A DNA stretch of 64,000 nucleotides from Opitutia bacterium UBA4506 (GTDB taxonomy: Bacteria > Verrucomicrobiota > Verrucomicrobiia > Opitutales > Puniceicoccaceae), in contig DGMY01000077.1 of assembly GCA_002388665.1 (NCBI GenBank), positions 144,676-208,675 on the forward strand. The letters are read 5' to 3'. The notes under the pieces are model-generated. The model did not search any database, was not told the DNA's origin, and worked only from the letters and a program-made list of their open reading frames with translations. The position numbers and the translations under genes were made by a program. The stretch's first letter is position 1. Each line of letters opens with the position of its first letter. Shown in pieces: positions 16,327 through 24,668 of this stretch.

Positions 16327-18603
16327 CTAATTCGCTGGAGCGAAATCGATCTGTCGCTTGAAGCGATCGACCCGTTCCGTGACGACCTGGATGGTTTGGC
16401 CCAATCGATAGGTACGGCCCTTCTTCTTGCCGCGAAGCTGGGTGCCATCGTGGGAGAGAAGGTAGTGGTCGTCGCGAAGCGTTGAAATGTGAACCAGGCC
16501 GAAGGCGAGCGACGCAGAGAGTTCGATGAACAAACCGTGGTTCTTGACGTCGGTGATGACCGCGTCGAACACCGTCTTCTTTCCGGAATTGCGCATCTCC
16601 CGGTCGAAGAACTCGAGGAGTTTCACCTTTACCGACTCCCGTTCCGCATCAGTACTGTTCCGTTCGGTGATCGATAGATGTTCGCCGATGGATTCCAGCT
16701 TAGCTTGCGTGTAGACGATGCTGAGATTGGCGGGTGCACTCGATATTCCTCGTTTGAGTAGTAGGTTTTCAAATACCCGGTGGACGATTAAATCGGAATA
16801 ACGACGGATTGGAGAAGTGAAGTGAGTGTAGTCGTTTTTGCTCAAGCCGTAGTGTCCATCCGGTGATGCGCGATAGCAGGCTTGCTTCAGGCTCCGGAGA
16901 AACTGGATTCGCAATGTGTACGCTTGCGGGTGCGAGTTGATCGCACTGAGCATCTTTGAGATTTCTCTCCGTTGCGAGAGATCACCTACGGTAATTCCCG
17001 CAGTCACCAGGTACTCCCGGAATTCGTCCAGCTTCTCGGCGTCGGGTTCGTCGTGGACGCGGTAGAGGCACGGAATGTTCAGCCGCCGGATCTCGCGGGC
17101 GACAGCCTCATTTGCGGCCAGCATATACTCCTCGATGAGCTGGTGGCTCTCGTCATTGTGAATACTCTCGATACGGTCGGCCGCGCCTGTTTCGTCGACA
17201 AAGATTTTAACCTCGGGCATGTCGAGGTCGAGACTGCCGTCCTTCATCCTGCGTTTGCGCATGCGTTCGGCGAAGAACCAGAGCTTGCGGACCATTTTGC
17301 TGAGACTTTGCAGTTCCGCCTTCTTCAGGCTCTTGAGGTCGCGCCCGATTGAACCTGTTTGGTGCTTAGGGGGGAGAGGTGCATTGCGAATCTTGTCGAG
17401 ATCGGTCTCGGTCATCATCGCATAGGCCTGGCGGTAGGTGAGCCGCTTATTGCTGCGGATGACCGTATTGGCGTAGTGGCGACCGACCAGCTTGGCCTGT
17501 GGAGTAAAATCGAGGAAGACTGCTTTGGTGAGGCGATCCTCGTCTTCCACCAGGCTGCAAACACCGTTGGAGAGCTTGTGGGGGAGCATCGGAATTACCG
17601 TACCGGTCAGGTAGGTGGAATTCCCTCGTTTCGAGGCCTCCACATCGAGTGGAGATCCCGGTTTGACGTAGGCGTTTACGTCGGCGATATGGACGCCCAC
17701 CCTCCAGTTTCCATCCTCTAACTTCTCGAGAGAAATCGCATCGTCAAAATCCTTAGCGTCGTCGGGGTCAATTGTCAGAGTGGGGATCTCGCGACAATCA
17801 AGCCGACCAGTCGTTTGGTCTTCGGCTACCTTATCGGGAACGTTCTCGACCTGGCGCATGACTTCTTCGGGGAAGTCGGGGTCGAGATCAAATTTGTGGA
17901 GAATGGCTTTGTATTCGGCCATTGGCTCGTGAGTCCGGCCCAATACCTCGATGATCTCACCTTCCGGATTCATGTGGCGCTGTGTCCACTCGAAGAGTTT
18001 GACGATGACCTTGTCACCGACTTTGGATTTGGGAGAACCTTCCGTACCGGGGCTGGGTACAATGATGTCCTGCACAATACGAGGGTCATCCGGGATGACG
18101 TAGAAGGCGTGGCGAGCCTTTTTCAAAGTGCCGGGTAGGCTGGTGCGAGCTCTTTCGAGGATGCGGATTACGCGTCCAGTCTTTTTGTCGGGATTTCCCG
18201 TTCCCTGGGGGCGTTTACCGCGCCCGCGATGTGCTCGCCTGGGACGCTCGGAATTGAGGCGCACCACGACTCGGTCGCCGTGCATGGCGAGCCCTGTGTC
18301 GTCGGAACGTATGTCGACGGGGTCGACCGTGGTTTGATAGGTTTTGATGTCGGGGCGAACGGTGGCCTTGCCGGTCTGGCGAAAGAGAATAATCCCAGTC
18401 ACCAGGTCGGCGTCTCGGGGCAGGCAGAGTCGGTCTCGCTTAAGCCGTACGATGAGTCCGGCAGTTTGCATCGATTCCAATTCGTCGAAAAATTGTTTCT
18501 GTTCGCCCTTTGGCACTGAAAGAGATTGGGTGAGCTCTTCGGCTGTGGAAGGGGTGAAGTCGGCACTCAACATGTGAGTGATTACGGGTTGCTGAAATTT
18601 CAT
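16327..18603 (-). CDS. rnr: Ribonuclease R
   Basis: RNase R is a processive 3'-to-5' exoribonuclease that degrades structured RNA. The 758-residue protein has an amino-terminal winged-helix segment, two cold-shock-like OB domains (about 60-230), the RNB catalytic domain from about 270 with the metal-binding aspartates in TIDPDDAKDFDDAISLEK, and a carboxy-terminal S1 domain (VFDAVITDVKNHGLFIEL). YGLSKNDYTHFTSPIRRYSD is the standard RNB carboxy motif. It lacks the lysine-rich tail of the longer E. coli enzyme. It lies 67 bases downstream of the small membrane gene and could share a transcript with it. Confidence 0.93.
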   Translation of the reverse strand: MKFQQPVITHMLSADFTPSTAEELTQSLSVPKGEQKQFFDELESMQTAGLIVRLKRDRLCLPRDADLVTGIILFRQTGKATVRPDIKTYQTTVDPVDIRSDDTGLAMHGDRVVVRLNSERPRRAHRGRGKRPQGTGNPDKKTGRVIRILERARTSLPGTLKKARHAFYVIPDDPRIVQDIIVPSPGTEGSPKSKVGDKVIVKLFEWTQRHMNPEGEIIEVLGRTHEPMAEYKAILHKFDLDPDFPEEVMRQVENVPDKVAEDQTTGRLDCREIPTLTIDPDDAKDFDDAISLEKLEDGNWRVGVHIADVNAYVKPGSPLDVEASKRGNSTYLTGTVIPMLPHKLSNGVCSLVEDEDRLTKAVFLDFTPQAKLVGRHYANTVIRSNKRLTYRQAYAMMTETDLDKIRNAPLPPKHQTGSIGRDLKSLKKAELQSLSKMVRKLWFFAERMRKRRMKDGSLDLDMPEVKIFVDETGAADRIESIHNDESHQLIEEYMLAANEAVAREIRRLNIPCLYRVHDEPDAEKLDEFREYLVTAGITVGDLSQRREISKMLSAINSHPQAYTLRIQFLRSLKQACYRASPDGHYGLSKNDYTHFTSPIRRYSDLIVHRVFENLLLKRGISSAPANLSIVYTQAKLESIGEHLSITERNSTDAERESVKVKLLEFFDREMRNSGKKTVFDAVITDVKNHGLFIELSASLAFGLVHISTLRDDHYLLSHDGTQLRGKKKGRTYRLGQTIQVVTERVDRFKRQIDFAPAN

Positions 18604-18670
18604 ATTGTATCGGGAATAATCGTAGGAGTTCCGCTTGTTTTATGAGCTTTGAACACTGAAGGAAATCCAT

Positions 18671-19042
18671 TCAGGAAGCGAGGGCGGATTCATCGGGGTG
18701 GGTCGGACTGCTCGACGGTTTTTGCTGGAGCAAAAAGACGGCGATGTAATAGGGGATCAGCGCCAACAGACTGAACCCCGAGATCGCAAGGGCCTCAAAT
18801 AGGATGAAGTAGAGATAGGGAAGTGCTTTTTTTGTCGGGAGTTGCAGCGATAGGATCAGTCCTAGCGAGATGAGTGTCAGTGCGGAGTAGTCAATCAATT
18901 GGTCGAAGCCGGGGTTCTCGGAGGGATGCGCCCGGTGGCCACACATACAAAAATGAGTCGTCAAGCAGTAGGCCATCGGAACACTTCCGGCTGTGAGCAA
19001 GGCAGTGGTCGCTCTGAAATACTGAGTGCTTTCCTTTGTCAT
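18671..19042 (-). CDS. Small membrane protein, unknown function
   Basis: The 123-residue product has three or four hydrophobic segments (about residues 10-28, 48-66, 72-92 and 92-110) and a loop with a compact THFCMCGHRAHP motif. The Cys-x-Cys-x-His arrangement could bind a metal but matches no family I know. It sits 103 bases after hemA and 67 bases before rnr in the same direction. The carboxy end is Pro/Ser-rich. I do not recognise the family. Confidence 0.6.
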   Translation of the reverse strand: MTKESTQYFRATTALLTAGSVPMAYCLTTHFCMCGHRAHPSENPGFDQLIDYSALTLISLGLILSLQLPTKKALPYLYFILFEALAISGFSLLALIPYYIAVFLLQQKPSSSPTHPDESALAS

Positions 19043-19145
19043 TCTTTTCGTTAGGGAACCGACCCGTTCGTTCGCTGCGATGATCGATCATGTTCCTCCA
19101 TCTTCCCGACCAATGGCAAGGGGGGAAGGCAATTGACTGCGGAAG

Positions 19146-20204
19146 TTATTGCCGTCGAGCGAGCTTGGATCCAAATGTCCGGCGAATCGAGCGAAGCCAG
19201 GTACGCCATGCGCGTCGTTTCAGTTCTGCGAGGCAGTTTTCCACTTCCTGTTGTCGCAGTCGAAGGTTCTCATTGGCGATATCGGCGAGGTCATCCATGT
19301 TGTAGAGGAAGACCTGCTTGAGTGCGCCGACCGTTGAATCGACGTCCCTCGGTACCGCTACATCCACCAGGAGGATCGGGGCAAAGCGGCGGCGCTGCGA
19401 AATCTCGCTGACCAACTCACTGGAGAGCAAAGGTTCTGGAGCGGCGGTGGAACATATGATGATGTCGTATAGATGGAGGTTCGTTCGGAAGGTCTCAAAG
19501 GGAAGGACTGCGCCATTGAAGGTTCGCGCGAGTGATTCGGCGCGGTCAAAGGACCGTCCGGTTACGGTGATGTCCCGGGCCCCTCGGCTGGCGAGGCTTT
19601 GAGCCGTCTTCTCGGCGACTTCACCGCTGCCGACTAACAGGATGCGGGGATGGACGAGGTCCCCGAATACGCGGGTAACGAGATCGACGACGACGTTCCC
19701 GATCGTTACTTGCCCTTGGCCGATCCCAGTGTGCGTCCGGGCCCACTTGGCTGCTTGAAAGGACCGTTCGAAGATAGGGCTCATGATGCGTCCGGTCCAC
19801 TTGTGGGAGCGGGCGCGGGTGAGAGACTCTTTCACTTGGCCGAGAATCTCGGTTTCTCCAATCATCTGAGAGTCCAACCCGGAAGCGACTGAAAACAGGT
19901 GCACCAGCATATCACTGTTCGCGTGGGCGTAGTGAAGATCGCGAAGGAGCTCGATGGGTTGGCGGGTGACTTCCGATATCGCTCCCAAGACGGCCTCGGG
20001 GTCGGGCTCCGTTTCACTGGCAAGGTAGGCTTCCACCCGGTTGCACGTGTTGAGCAGAACCACTTCCTGCACACAACTGAGGGCGAGAAGACGCTGGGCT
20101 AGTGTTTCGACGTCCTCCTTGGAAAGGGAGAATAACTCTCGTACATCCAGCGGAGTTCGGTGGTGCGAGACTCCGAGGACCAATAGGCTTCTCGGTAGGC
20201 TCAT
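19146..20204 (-). CDS. hemA: Glutamyl-tRNA reductase, short form
   Basis: HemA reduces glutamyl-tRNA(Glu) to glutamate-1-semialdehyde, the first step of C5 heme synthesis. Seen are GVSHHRTPLDVRELFSLS, the catalytic cysteine C54 in VLLNTCNRVEAYL, GLDSQMIGETEILGQVK, and the Rossmann motif ILLVGSGEVAEKTAQSLASRG. The protein has only 352 residues, against about 420 for the usual enzyme. It ends at KRRAWRTWLRSIRRTFGSKL, early in the carboxy-terminal dimerisation helices. No continuation is visible in the 100 bases after the TAA. Its start overlaps the upstream CcsA/HemX-type gene by four bases. Confidence 0.92.
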   Translation of the reverse strand: MSLPRSLLVLGVSHHRTPLDVRELFSLSKEDVETLAQRLLALSCVQEVVLLNTCNRVEAYLASETEPDPEAVLGAISEVTRQPIELLRDLHYAHANSDMLVHLFSVASGLDSQMIGETEILGQVKESLTRARSHKWTGRIMSPIFERSFQAAKWARTHTGIGQGQVTIGNVVVDLVTRVFGDLVHPRILLVGSGEVAEKTAQSLASRGARDITVTGRSFDRAESLARTFNGAVLPFETFRTNLHLYDIIICSTAAPEPLLSSELVSEISQRRRFAPILLVDVAVPRDVDSTVGALKQVFLYNMDDLADIANENLRLRQQEVENCLAELKRRAWRTWLRSIRRTFGSKLARRQ

Positions 20205-21064
20205 TCGTGGAGAAATTCGGGCGCAACTTCAGGGGCCGCTGTGTTCTGCTCGAGCTTGATCTCGTGCGCACGATTGACCGGCCAAAGGCTGAAAAGCGCG
20301 AAGATGTAGAGGGATAGAAAGCATATGGCGGCGCGATGAGGCGTAAACCGTTGGCGGAGTCGCATCAGCCATACGGCGCCGTAGCCGAGCCAGAGTACAA
20401 AGACCGTCACCAGCTTCCAGTGCATGTGGTTCCACGCCTCGTCGAACCAAACGAGAATTCCGGAGATGAAAGCCAGGGTCAGGATCAGTACCCCTGCCGA
20501 AAGAAGTCGTCGGGCCAGATCATCAAGTTTGACGATAGAGGGTAGGAAGTTGAAGAGCCTTGAGCGCCACTTGCGTTCGAGAGCGTTGTATTGGATCAGA
20601 TAGAGAATCGAAACCGTGGAGAGCAGGCCGAAAATCCCGTAACTGAAAATGGAGACTGCGGCATGAAACTCGATCAGGGGATCGCCTCCAAATAGCGCTT
20701 CGGAATGAGGAGTATCCCAGGCTGGGACAAGAAGAGAGATGATCCCGGTAATTGCCACCAGGCCTGCTGTCGTCGTTCCGAGTAGATGGACTTGAAAAAC
20801 AGGGCCGATCACCAAAAAGAGGAAGATCGTGGACCAGAGTGCGAACTGGACGACCTCAAATATGTTTCCCAACGGGCAGGCGCCGATCTCCATTCCCCGG
20901 AAATAAAGCCCTGCCGACTGGACAACAAACCCGAGGAGAATTGCGGGATAGGTGAAGGTCCGGGAGTCAGACTTCTGTTGATACAGGCGAACTCCGCCGA
21001 GGATCGTCGCAAAGACATAGACGGCCATGGAGAGCCATAGCAGGAGTCGATCCGGTTCGCTCAC
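20201..21064 (-). CDS. Cytochrome c assembly (CcsA/HemX-type) membrane protein
   Basis: This eight-helix membrane protein resembles the cytochrome c assembly family. In this position, between hemH and hemA, it looks most like HemX, a membrane protein linked to HemA levels. Conserved pieces are GLYFRGMEIGACPLGNIFEV, DPLIEFHAAVSIFSYGIFGL and ILVWFDEAWNHMHWKLVTVF. The classic CcsA WWD motif is not intact. I start at GTG 21064 (287 residues), 11 bases after the hemH stop. The open frame continues to 21142, but that would put a Pro-rich, non-membrane leader inside hemH. The stop overlaps hemA by four bases. Confidence 0.8.
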   Translation of the reverse strand: MSEPDRLLLWLSMAVYVFATILGGVRLYQQKSDSRTFTYPAILLGFVVQSAGLYFRGMEIGACPLGNIFEVVQFALWSTIFLFLVIGPVFQVHLLGTTTAGLVAITGIISLLVPAWDTPHSEALFGGDPLIEFHAAVSIFSYGIFGLLSTVSILYLIQYNALERKWRSRLFNFLPSIVKLDDLARRLLSAGVLILTLAFISGILVWFDEAWNHMHWKLVTVFVLWLGYGAVWLMRLRQRFTPHRAAICFLSLYIFALFSLWPVNRAHEIKLEQNTAAPEVAPEFLHE

Positions 21065-21075
21065 GGGAAAGATGC

Positions 21076-22113
21076 CTAGGCTGACAGGGGCTGGGTGGAG
21101 TCCGCCCAGGTGTCGATCCTCTTGCGGAGGACTTCCACCCACGCGGGGTGGTCGTTCAGGCAGGGGATTTGTTCGAAGAATTCTCCGCCGGATTCAAGGA
21201 AGGATTCTTTGCCCTCCATCGAAATTTCTTCAAGAGTCTCCAGACAGTCGGTGACAAAGGCGGGACAGATGACCAGGAGGCGCTTGACGCCGAGTTTCGG
21301 TAGTTCCTCCAGCTTCTTGTCCGTGTATGGCTTGAGCCAGGGGTCTCGCCCGAGGCGTGATTGAAATGAGATCGAATACTGCTCTTTGGATAGACCGAGG
21401 CGTGCCGCAGTTTTGTGAGCCGTTTGAAAACATTGGTGGCGGTAGCAGGTGCTGTGCGCGGGATGACAGTTCTCACAGCAGTCTGCGCTTTCAAGGCAGT
21501 GGGCGTGAGAGGGGTCCGTCTTTCGCAGATGGCGCTCGGGTATACCGTGGAAGGAGAATAGTACCAGATCCGGGTTCTTTTGAAGGTAGGGACGGATGAC
21601 CGTTTCGAGGGCGCCGAGATAATCGTCGTCCTGATAGAAGGGTTGGAGCAGGGTGGTTTGAATCCCCGGGGCGATCTCCCGGAGTGTCTTCATGGTTTTG
21701 ACCACTACGGTCTCATAGCTCGACATGGCATAGTGCGGATACTGTGGCATGATGAACAACCGGGTGATCCCTTCGTTCTTGATCTTCTGCACTTCGTTGG
21801 CGATGGATGGTTCGCCGTAATTCATCGCTAGAAATGTCGGGCAATCCTCGCGGTCGAGGAGCTCGCGCACTTTCTCGCTCTTGACGATCAGCGGGGATCC
21901 TTCATCGGTCCAGACACGCTCGTAAGCCGCCGCTGAATTCTTCGGTCGGGAGGGGAGGATGAAGCCATTCACGACGACCCATCGAATCGGGGCAGGTGCG
22001 TCGAGTACCCGCTCGTCCATTAGGAATTCCCGGAGATAGTCCCGTACGTCTGAAACGCTCGTCGATGCCGGGGAACCGAGGTTGAGAAGGAGTACACCTG
22101 TTTTCTGGGCCAT
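21076..22113 (-). CDS. hemH: Ferrochelatase
   Basis: HemH inserts ferrous iron into a porphyrin at the end of heme synthesis. The 345-residue protein shows TGVLLLNLGSPAS at the start, the catalytic histidine in FSFHGIPERHLRKTDPSH, the SFQSRLGRDPWLKPYT segment and the conserved glutamate in CPAFVTDCLETLEEI. A cysteine cluster CLESADCCENCHPAHSTCYR in the middle of the protein is notable. Some ferrochelatases carry a [2Fe-2S] cluster, but I cannot assign these cysteines to one. It follows the coiled-coil gene by 29 bases and leads into the assembly protein and hemA. Confidence 0.94.
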   Translation of the reverse strand: MAQKTGVLLLNLGSPASTSVSDVRDYLREFLMDERVLDAPAPIRWVVVNGFILPSRPKNSAAAYERVWTDEGSPLIVKSEKVRELLDREDCPTFLAMNYGEPSIANEVQKIKNEGITRLFIMPQYPHYAMSSYETVVVKTMKTLREIAPGIQTTLLQPFYQDDDYLGALETVIRPYLQKNPDLVLFSFHGIPERHLRKTDPSHAHCLESADCCENCHPAHSTCYRHQCFQTAHKTAARLGLSKEQYSISFQSRLGRDPWLKPYTDKKLEELPKLGVKRLLVICPAFVTDCLETLEEISMEGKESFLESGGEFFEQIPCLNDHPAWVEVLRKRIDTWADSTQPLSA

Positions 22114-22142
22114 ACCTTACCGTGTTTGATCCGTACGCAGTG

Positions 22143-22667
22143 TCAATTCGCGGGAGGGAGAATCCATCCTCCTGGATCTGGATTCGATCGCGGTGCGGGA
22201 GCCGCTTGGGGCTCCGGAGCCGGTGGGGGAGCGGGTGCGGCCTCTGCCGCCATCTGTTGCGTTTTCAACCGGACGACCTCAGAGAGGGCGGAATTGTATT
22301 CCGTTTTGAGCCGCTCGATCTCGCCTGTGGCCAAACGATTGTCACGTTCGAGTTGTCGGATGGACTCGTTGAGCTCCGTTAGATCCTCCGCGCTGATGAG
22401 GGGATTCTCCGTTTGCCCCGCTTCGGCAGCTGCTTTGAGATCGGCGATCTCCTGTTGCTGGAGGGCAAATTTTTCTTCGAACTCCTTCAGTTGCTGCTCC
22501 TTTTGCGCGAAATCTTCCTCCGTGAGCACGACCGAGCCCTCGGCGACAGACTCGATTCCGAGAATCTCCACCCCTTTATCAGAGTTCAGTAGTACGAAAA
22601 GAAATCCCCAGGGCAGGAGGGATAGTATCAGGATGAGTAGCAGTAAAAAGCTCTTGGAACCGTTCAT
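22143..22667 (-). CDS. Membrane-anchored coiled-coil protein, unknown function
   Basis: The 174-residue product has one amino-terminal membrane helix (about residues 6-27), then a Glu/Gln/Leu-rich stretch of about 80 residues with heptad character (KEQQLKEFEEKFALQQQE and later ESIRQLERDNRLATGEIERL), and a Pro/Ala-rich tail. Such single-pass coiled-coil proteins are often scaffolds, but no family is recognised. It is the first gene of the leftward heme group, 29 bases before hemH, and probably shares its promoter. Confidence 0.7.
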   Translation of the reverse strand: MNGSKSFLLLLILILSLLPWGFLFVLLNSDKGVEILGIESVAEGSVVLTEEDFAQKEQQLKEFEEKFALQQQEIADLKAAAEAGQTENPLISAEDLTELNESIRQLERDNRLATGEIERLKTEYNSALSEVVRLKTQQMAAEAAPAPPPAPEPQAAPAPRSNPDPGGWILPPAN

Positions 22668-23055
22668 ATCAGTTGTTTTATCTTGTCATAGGCTTACAGG
22701 TCGAGGCGGGAGTTTTCAATTTGTATTTCGGCCCACATCCTATGGTTCGTGGGTCCGGACCTTTTTGGGGCGGGACTTCCGTTTCGTGCGGCTTCCCGAA
22801 CAGTCGCCAGTGAATTGCCTATTTACAGTACTCCTCCCGGAACCGGACTAAGGAGGCAATCGAGAGAAGGGTCCGTGTGATTCCGGAGCTGCCCTCTGTT
22901 TTTTAGCTTACCTCCAATAGAAATCCTTCTTTTTGCCGACTTTACCATAAAATTTGCAAAAATATTGACAAGTTTCGTAACTTTCATGAGTGTTTTCCGA
23001 GAAATGCGGTGCTACCGACCGTTATCCGAATAGAACCCCAACCACTACAGACTAT
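22668..23055. other. Divergent intergenic region, heme group and PEP-CTERM gene
   Basis: It holds the promoters of the leftward coiled-coil/heme genes and of the rightward PEP-CTERM gene. The last 130 bases are AT-rich, with TTGACA at 22965-22970 directly before the recurrent element at 22971. I could not pair this TTGACA with a convincing -10 box. No gene is supported here. Confidence 0.5.
22971..22984 (+). promoter_or_regulatory. Recurrent GTTWCGTAACTT element, copy 1
   Basis: The sequence AGTTTCGTAACTTT is a near-palindrome (AGTTTCGTAACT, one mismatch) placed 85 bases upstream of the PEP-CTERM gene start and pointing towards it. The same core occurs at 34941, 35179, 41492 and 47232, all outside genes. 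Confidence 0.5.
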
Positions 23056-24486
23056 ATGTACTCCAAGACTCCTATATTTCCTGGCAAGAAGGCTCTGATC
23101 CACTCGTTGACTTCGGCAGCGTTCGTGTCTGCAGCTTCCGCAGCTCCTTTGTACTGGGGGCAGACCACCTATTCGTCTGGCACAATTTACGATGGTACTA
23201 GTAGTACGGCTTCGAATTGGTATACAGACGAAGCAGGTACGATGGTATCCGGCAGCGCGCCGGCAGCGTCCGACGAACTCTATTTTAACACTACTCCCGC
23301 GAACGCCGTCGGAGGTACGGTTATTGTGGATACAAACCTCAATCTGGAATCGATTACCTTTACTACGACGGAGAAGACGGTCCTGACTCATGGTGCCGAT
23401 AAGCAAACGATCTCGCTAGGAGCCGGAGGTATCACCTTGGAAGCGGGATCCGGCGCTGTAAATATCGGGCAGAGCAGTGCGCAGCAATTGATTGTGAACG
23501 TTGATGCTTCGCAGACGTGGACCAACAATTCGGACAAGGCTTTGACGGTTCGCTATATTGCGACCGGATCGAGCGCAGGAGGCAAGACTTTGACTTTTAG
23601 CGCGAATGGAACCGGGAGCATCTCGACTCCGTTCAAGATTACGGATAACGGTTCCGCTCCGATTTCTATCGTTGTGGATTCTGCGGGTACGGGTTCGGTC
23701 AATTTGAACTCGGCTACTGGATCCAGTGCTTACCGCGGGGGGACAACCATTATTCGCGGTAAGCTTCAAACGACGAGCACCCTTGGAAATGGCGACGTGA
23801 CTTTGGGGGATACCTCCGGAACCTATGACGCAACGCTTTCGGTCAAAAGCAGCACCTTCGCGACTGACATTAATGTGCGTGCCGGTAGCTCGGGTACGAA
23901 GTCTCTTCTCAACATCTATACTGCCGGAACTTCCAGTTATACAGGAAATATGGTCCTTGATGACGACCTCTTCCTTTCCACATCCCGTGACATGAGCCTC
24001 AGCGGGGACATCTCAGGGGCCGGAGATTTGATCAAAGGACAAGGCAACGGGGATCTTACTTATACCGGGACCAGCACTTCTTCAGGTGATCTGACGGTCG
24101 ATACAGGTGCCTTTACCCTCGATGAGACCGGTTCGCTCACCTTTGAGATTGGGGCAAACGGCATGAATAATCAGATCAACGGCCTTTCGACCGACGGAAT
24201 CAATCTTGATGGTTCCTTCAATTTTGATCTGATCGGAGCCTCGTTGGTTGATGGGAATTCCTGGTCAATTGTTTCGGCATCCAATGTGACTTATGGCGCT
24301 ACCTTCTCGGTAGTCGGTTTCACAGAAGACGCGGATGTTTGGAGTAACGGATCGGGTTTCACTTTCTCTGAGGCCAGCGGAGACCTTACTTATGCGATCC
24401 CAGAGCCATCCTCGGCAGCATTCCTCCTTGGTGCAGGGATCCTCGGATTCCTTTCCACAAGCCGCCGCCGTCGGGCAGCGAACTGA
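23056..24486 (+). CDS. PEP-CTERM surface protein with beta-strand repeats
   Basis: A 476-residue exported protein. Residues 1-30 form a signal peptide (ALIHSLTSAAFVSAASAA), and the body is Ser/Thr/Gly-rich beta-strand sequence like autotransporter-associated repeats (GSVNLNSATGSSAYRGGTTI, SGDISGAGDLIKGQGNGDL). The carboxy end is a full PEP-CTERM sorting signal: AIPEPSSAAFLLGAG, a hydrophobic helix and a basic RRRR end. PEP-CTERM tails are processed by exosortase and are associated with exopolysaccharide-producing cells; no exosortase is in this window. I use ATG 23056 because it directly begins the signal peptide, not the open frame from 22990. Confidence 0.88.
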   Translation: MYSKTPIFPGKKALIHSLTSAAFVSAASAAPLYWGQTTYSSGTIYDGTSSTASNWYTDEAGTMVSGSAPAASDELYFNTTPANAVGGTVIVDTNLNLESITFTTTEKTVLTHGADKQTISLGAGGITLEAGSGAVNIGQSSAQQLIVNVDASQTWTNNSDKALTVRYIATGSSAGGKTLTFSANGTGSISTPFKITDNGSAPISIVVDSAGTGSVNLNSATGSSAYRGGTTIIRGKLQTTSTLGNGDVTLGDTSGTYDATLSVKSSTFATDINVRAGSSGTKSLLNIYTAGTSSYTGNMVLDDDLFLSTSRDMSLSGDISGAGDLIKGQGNGDLTYTGTSTSSGDLTVDTGAFTLDETGSLTFEIGANGMNNQINGLSTDGINLDGSFNFDLIGASLVDGNSWSIVSASNVTYGATFSVVGFTEDADVWSNGSGFTFSEASGDLTYAIPEPSSAAFLLGAGILGFLSTSRRRRAAN

Positions 24487-24504
24487 GCGATCGGTTCTTC
24501 GGTT

Positions 24505-24547
24505 GCCGCCTCGATAGGATTCTATGTGAATTGACTGTCGAGGCGGC
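24505..24547 (+). terminator. Hairpin after the PEP-CTERM gene
   Basis: GCCGCCTCGA (24505-24514) and TCGAGGCGGC (24538-24547) are perfect ten-base arms with a 23-base loop, 19 bases after the stop codon. There is no T run, so it may be an RNA-stabilising 3' structure rather than an intrinsic terminator. Confidence 0.4.
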
Positions 24548-24668
24548 GGTTGTCAGTCGGGTAGCGTTACCCGGATAGCTTCCGTCTTCGTCTCTCGGGC
24601 ACCGATTCGCGCGCCGGTAAAGGGATTCCCTCGGAGCGTGAGCGGTAGAGGGGCAGCAGGTAGGGATT

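Noticed and set aside
22126..22851. Open frame of 241 codons on the plus strand
   Set aside because: Mostly antisense to the coiled-coil gene; Ser/Arg-rich translation without structure.
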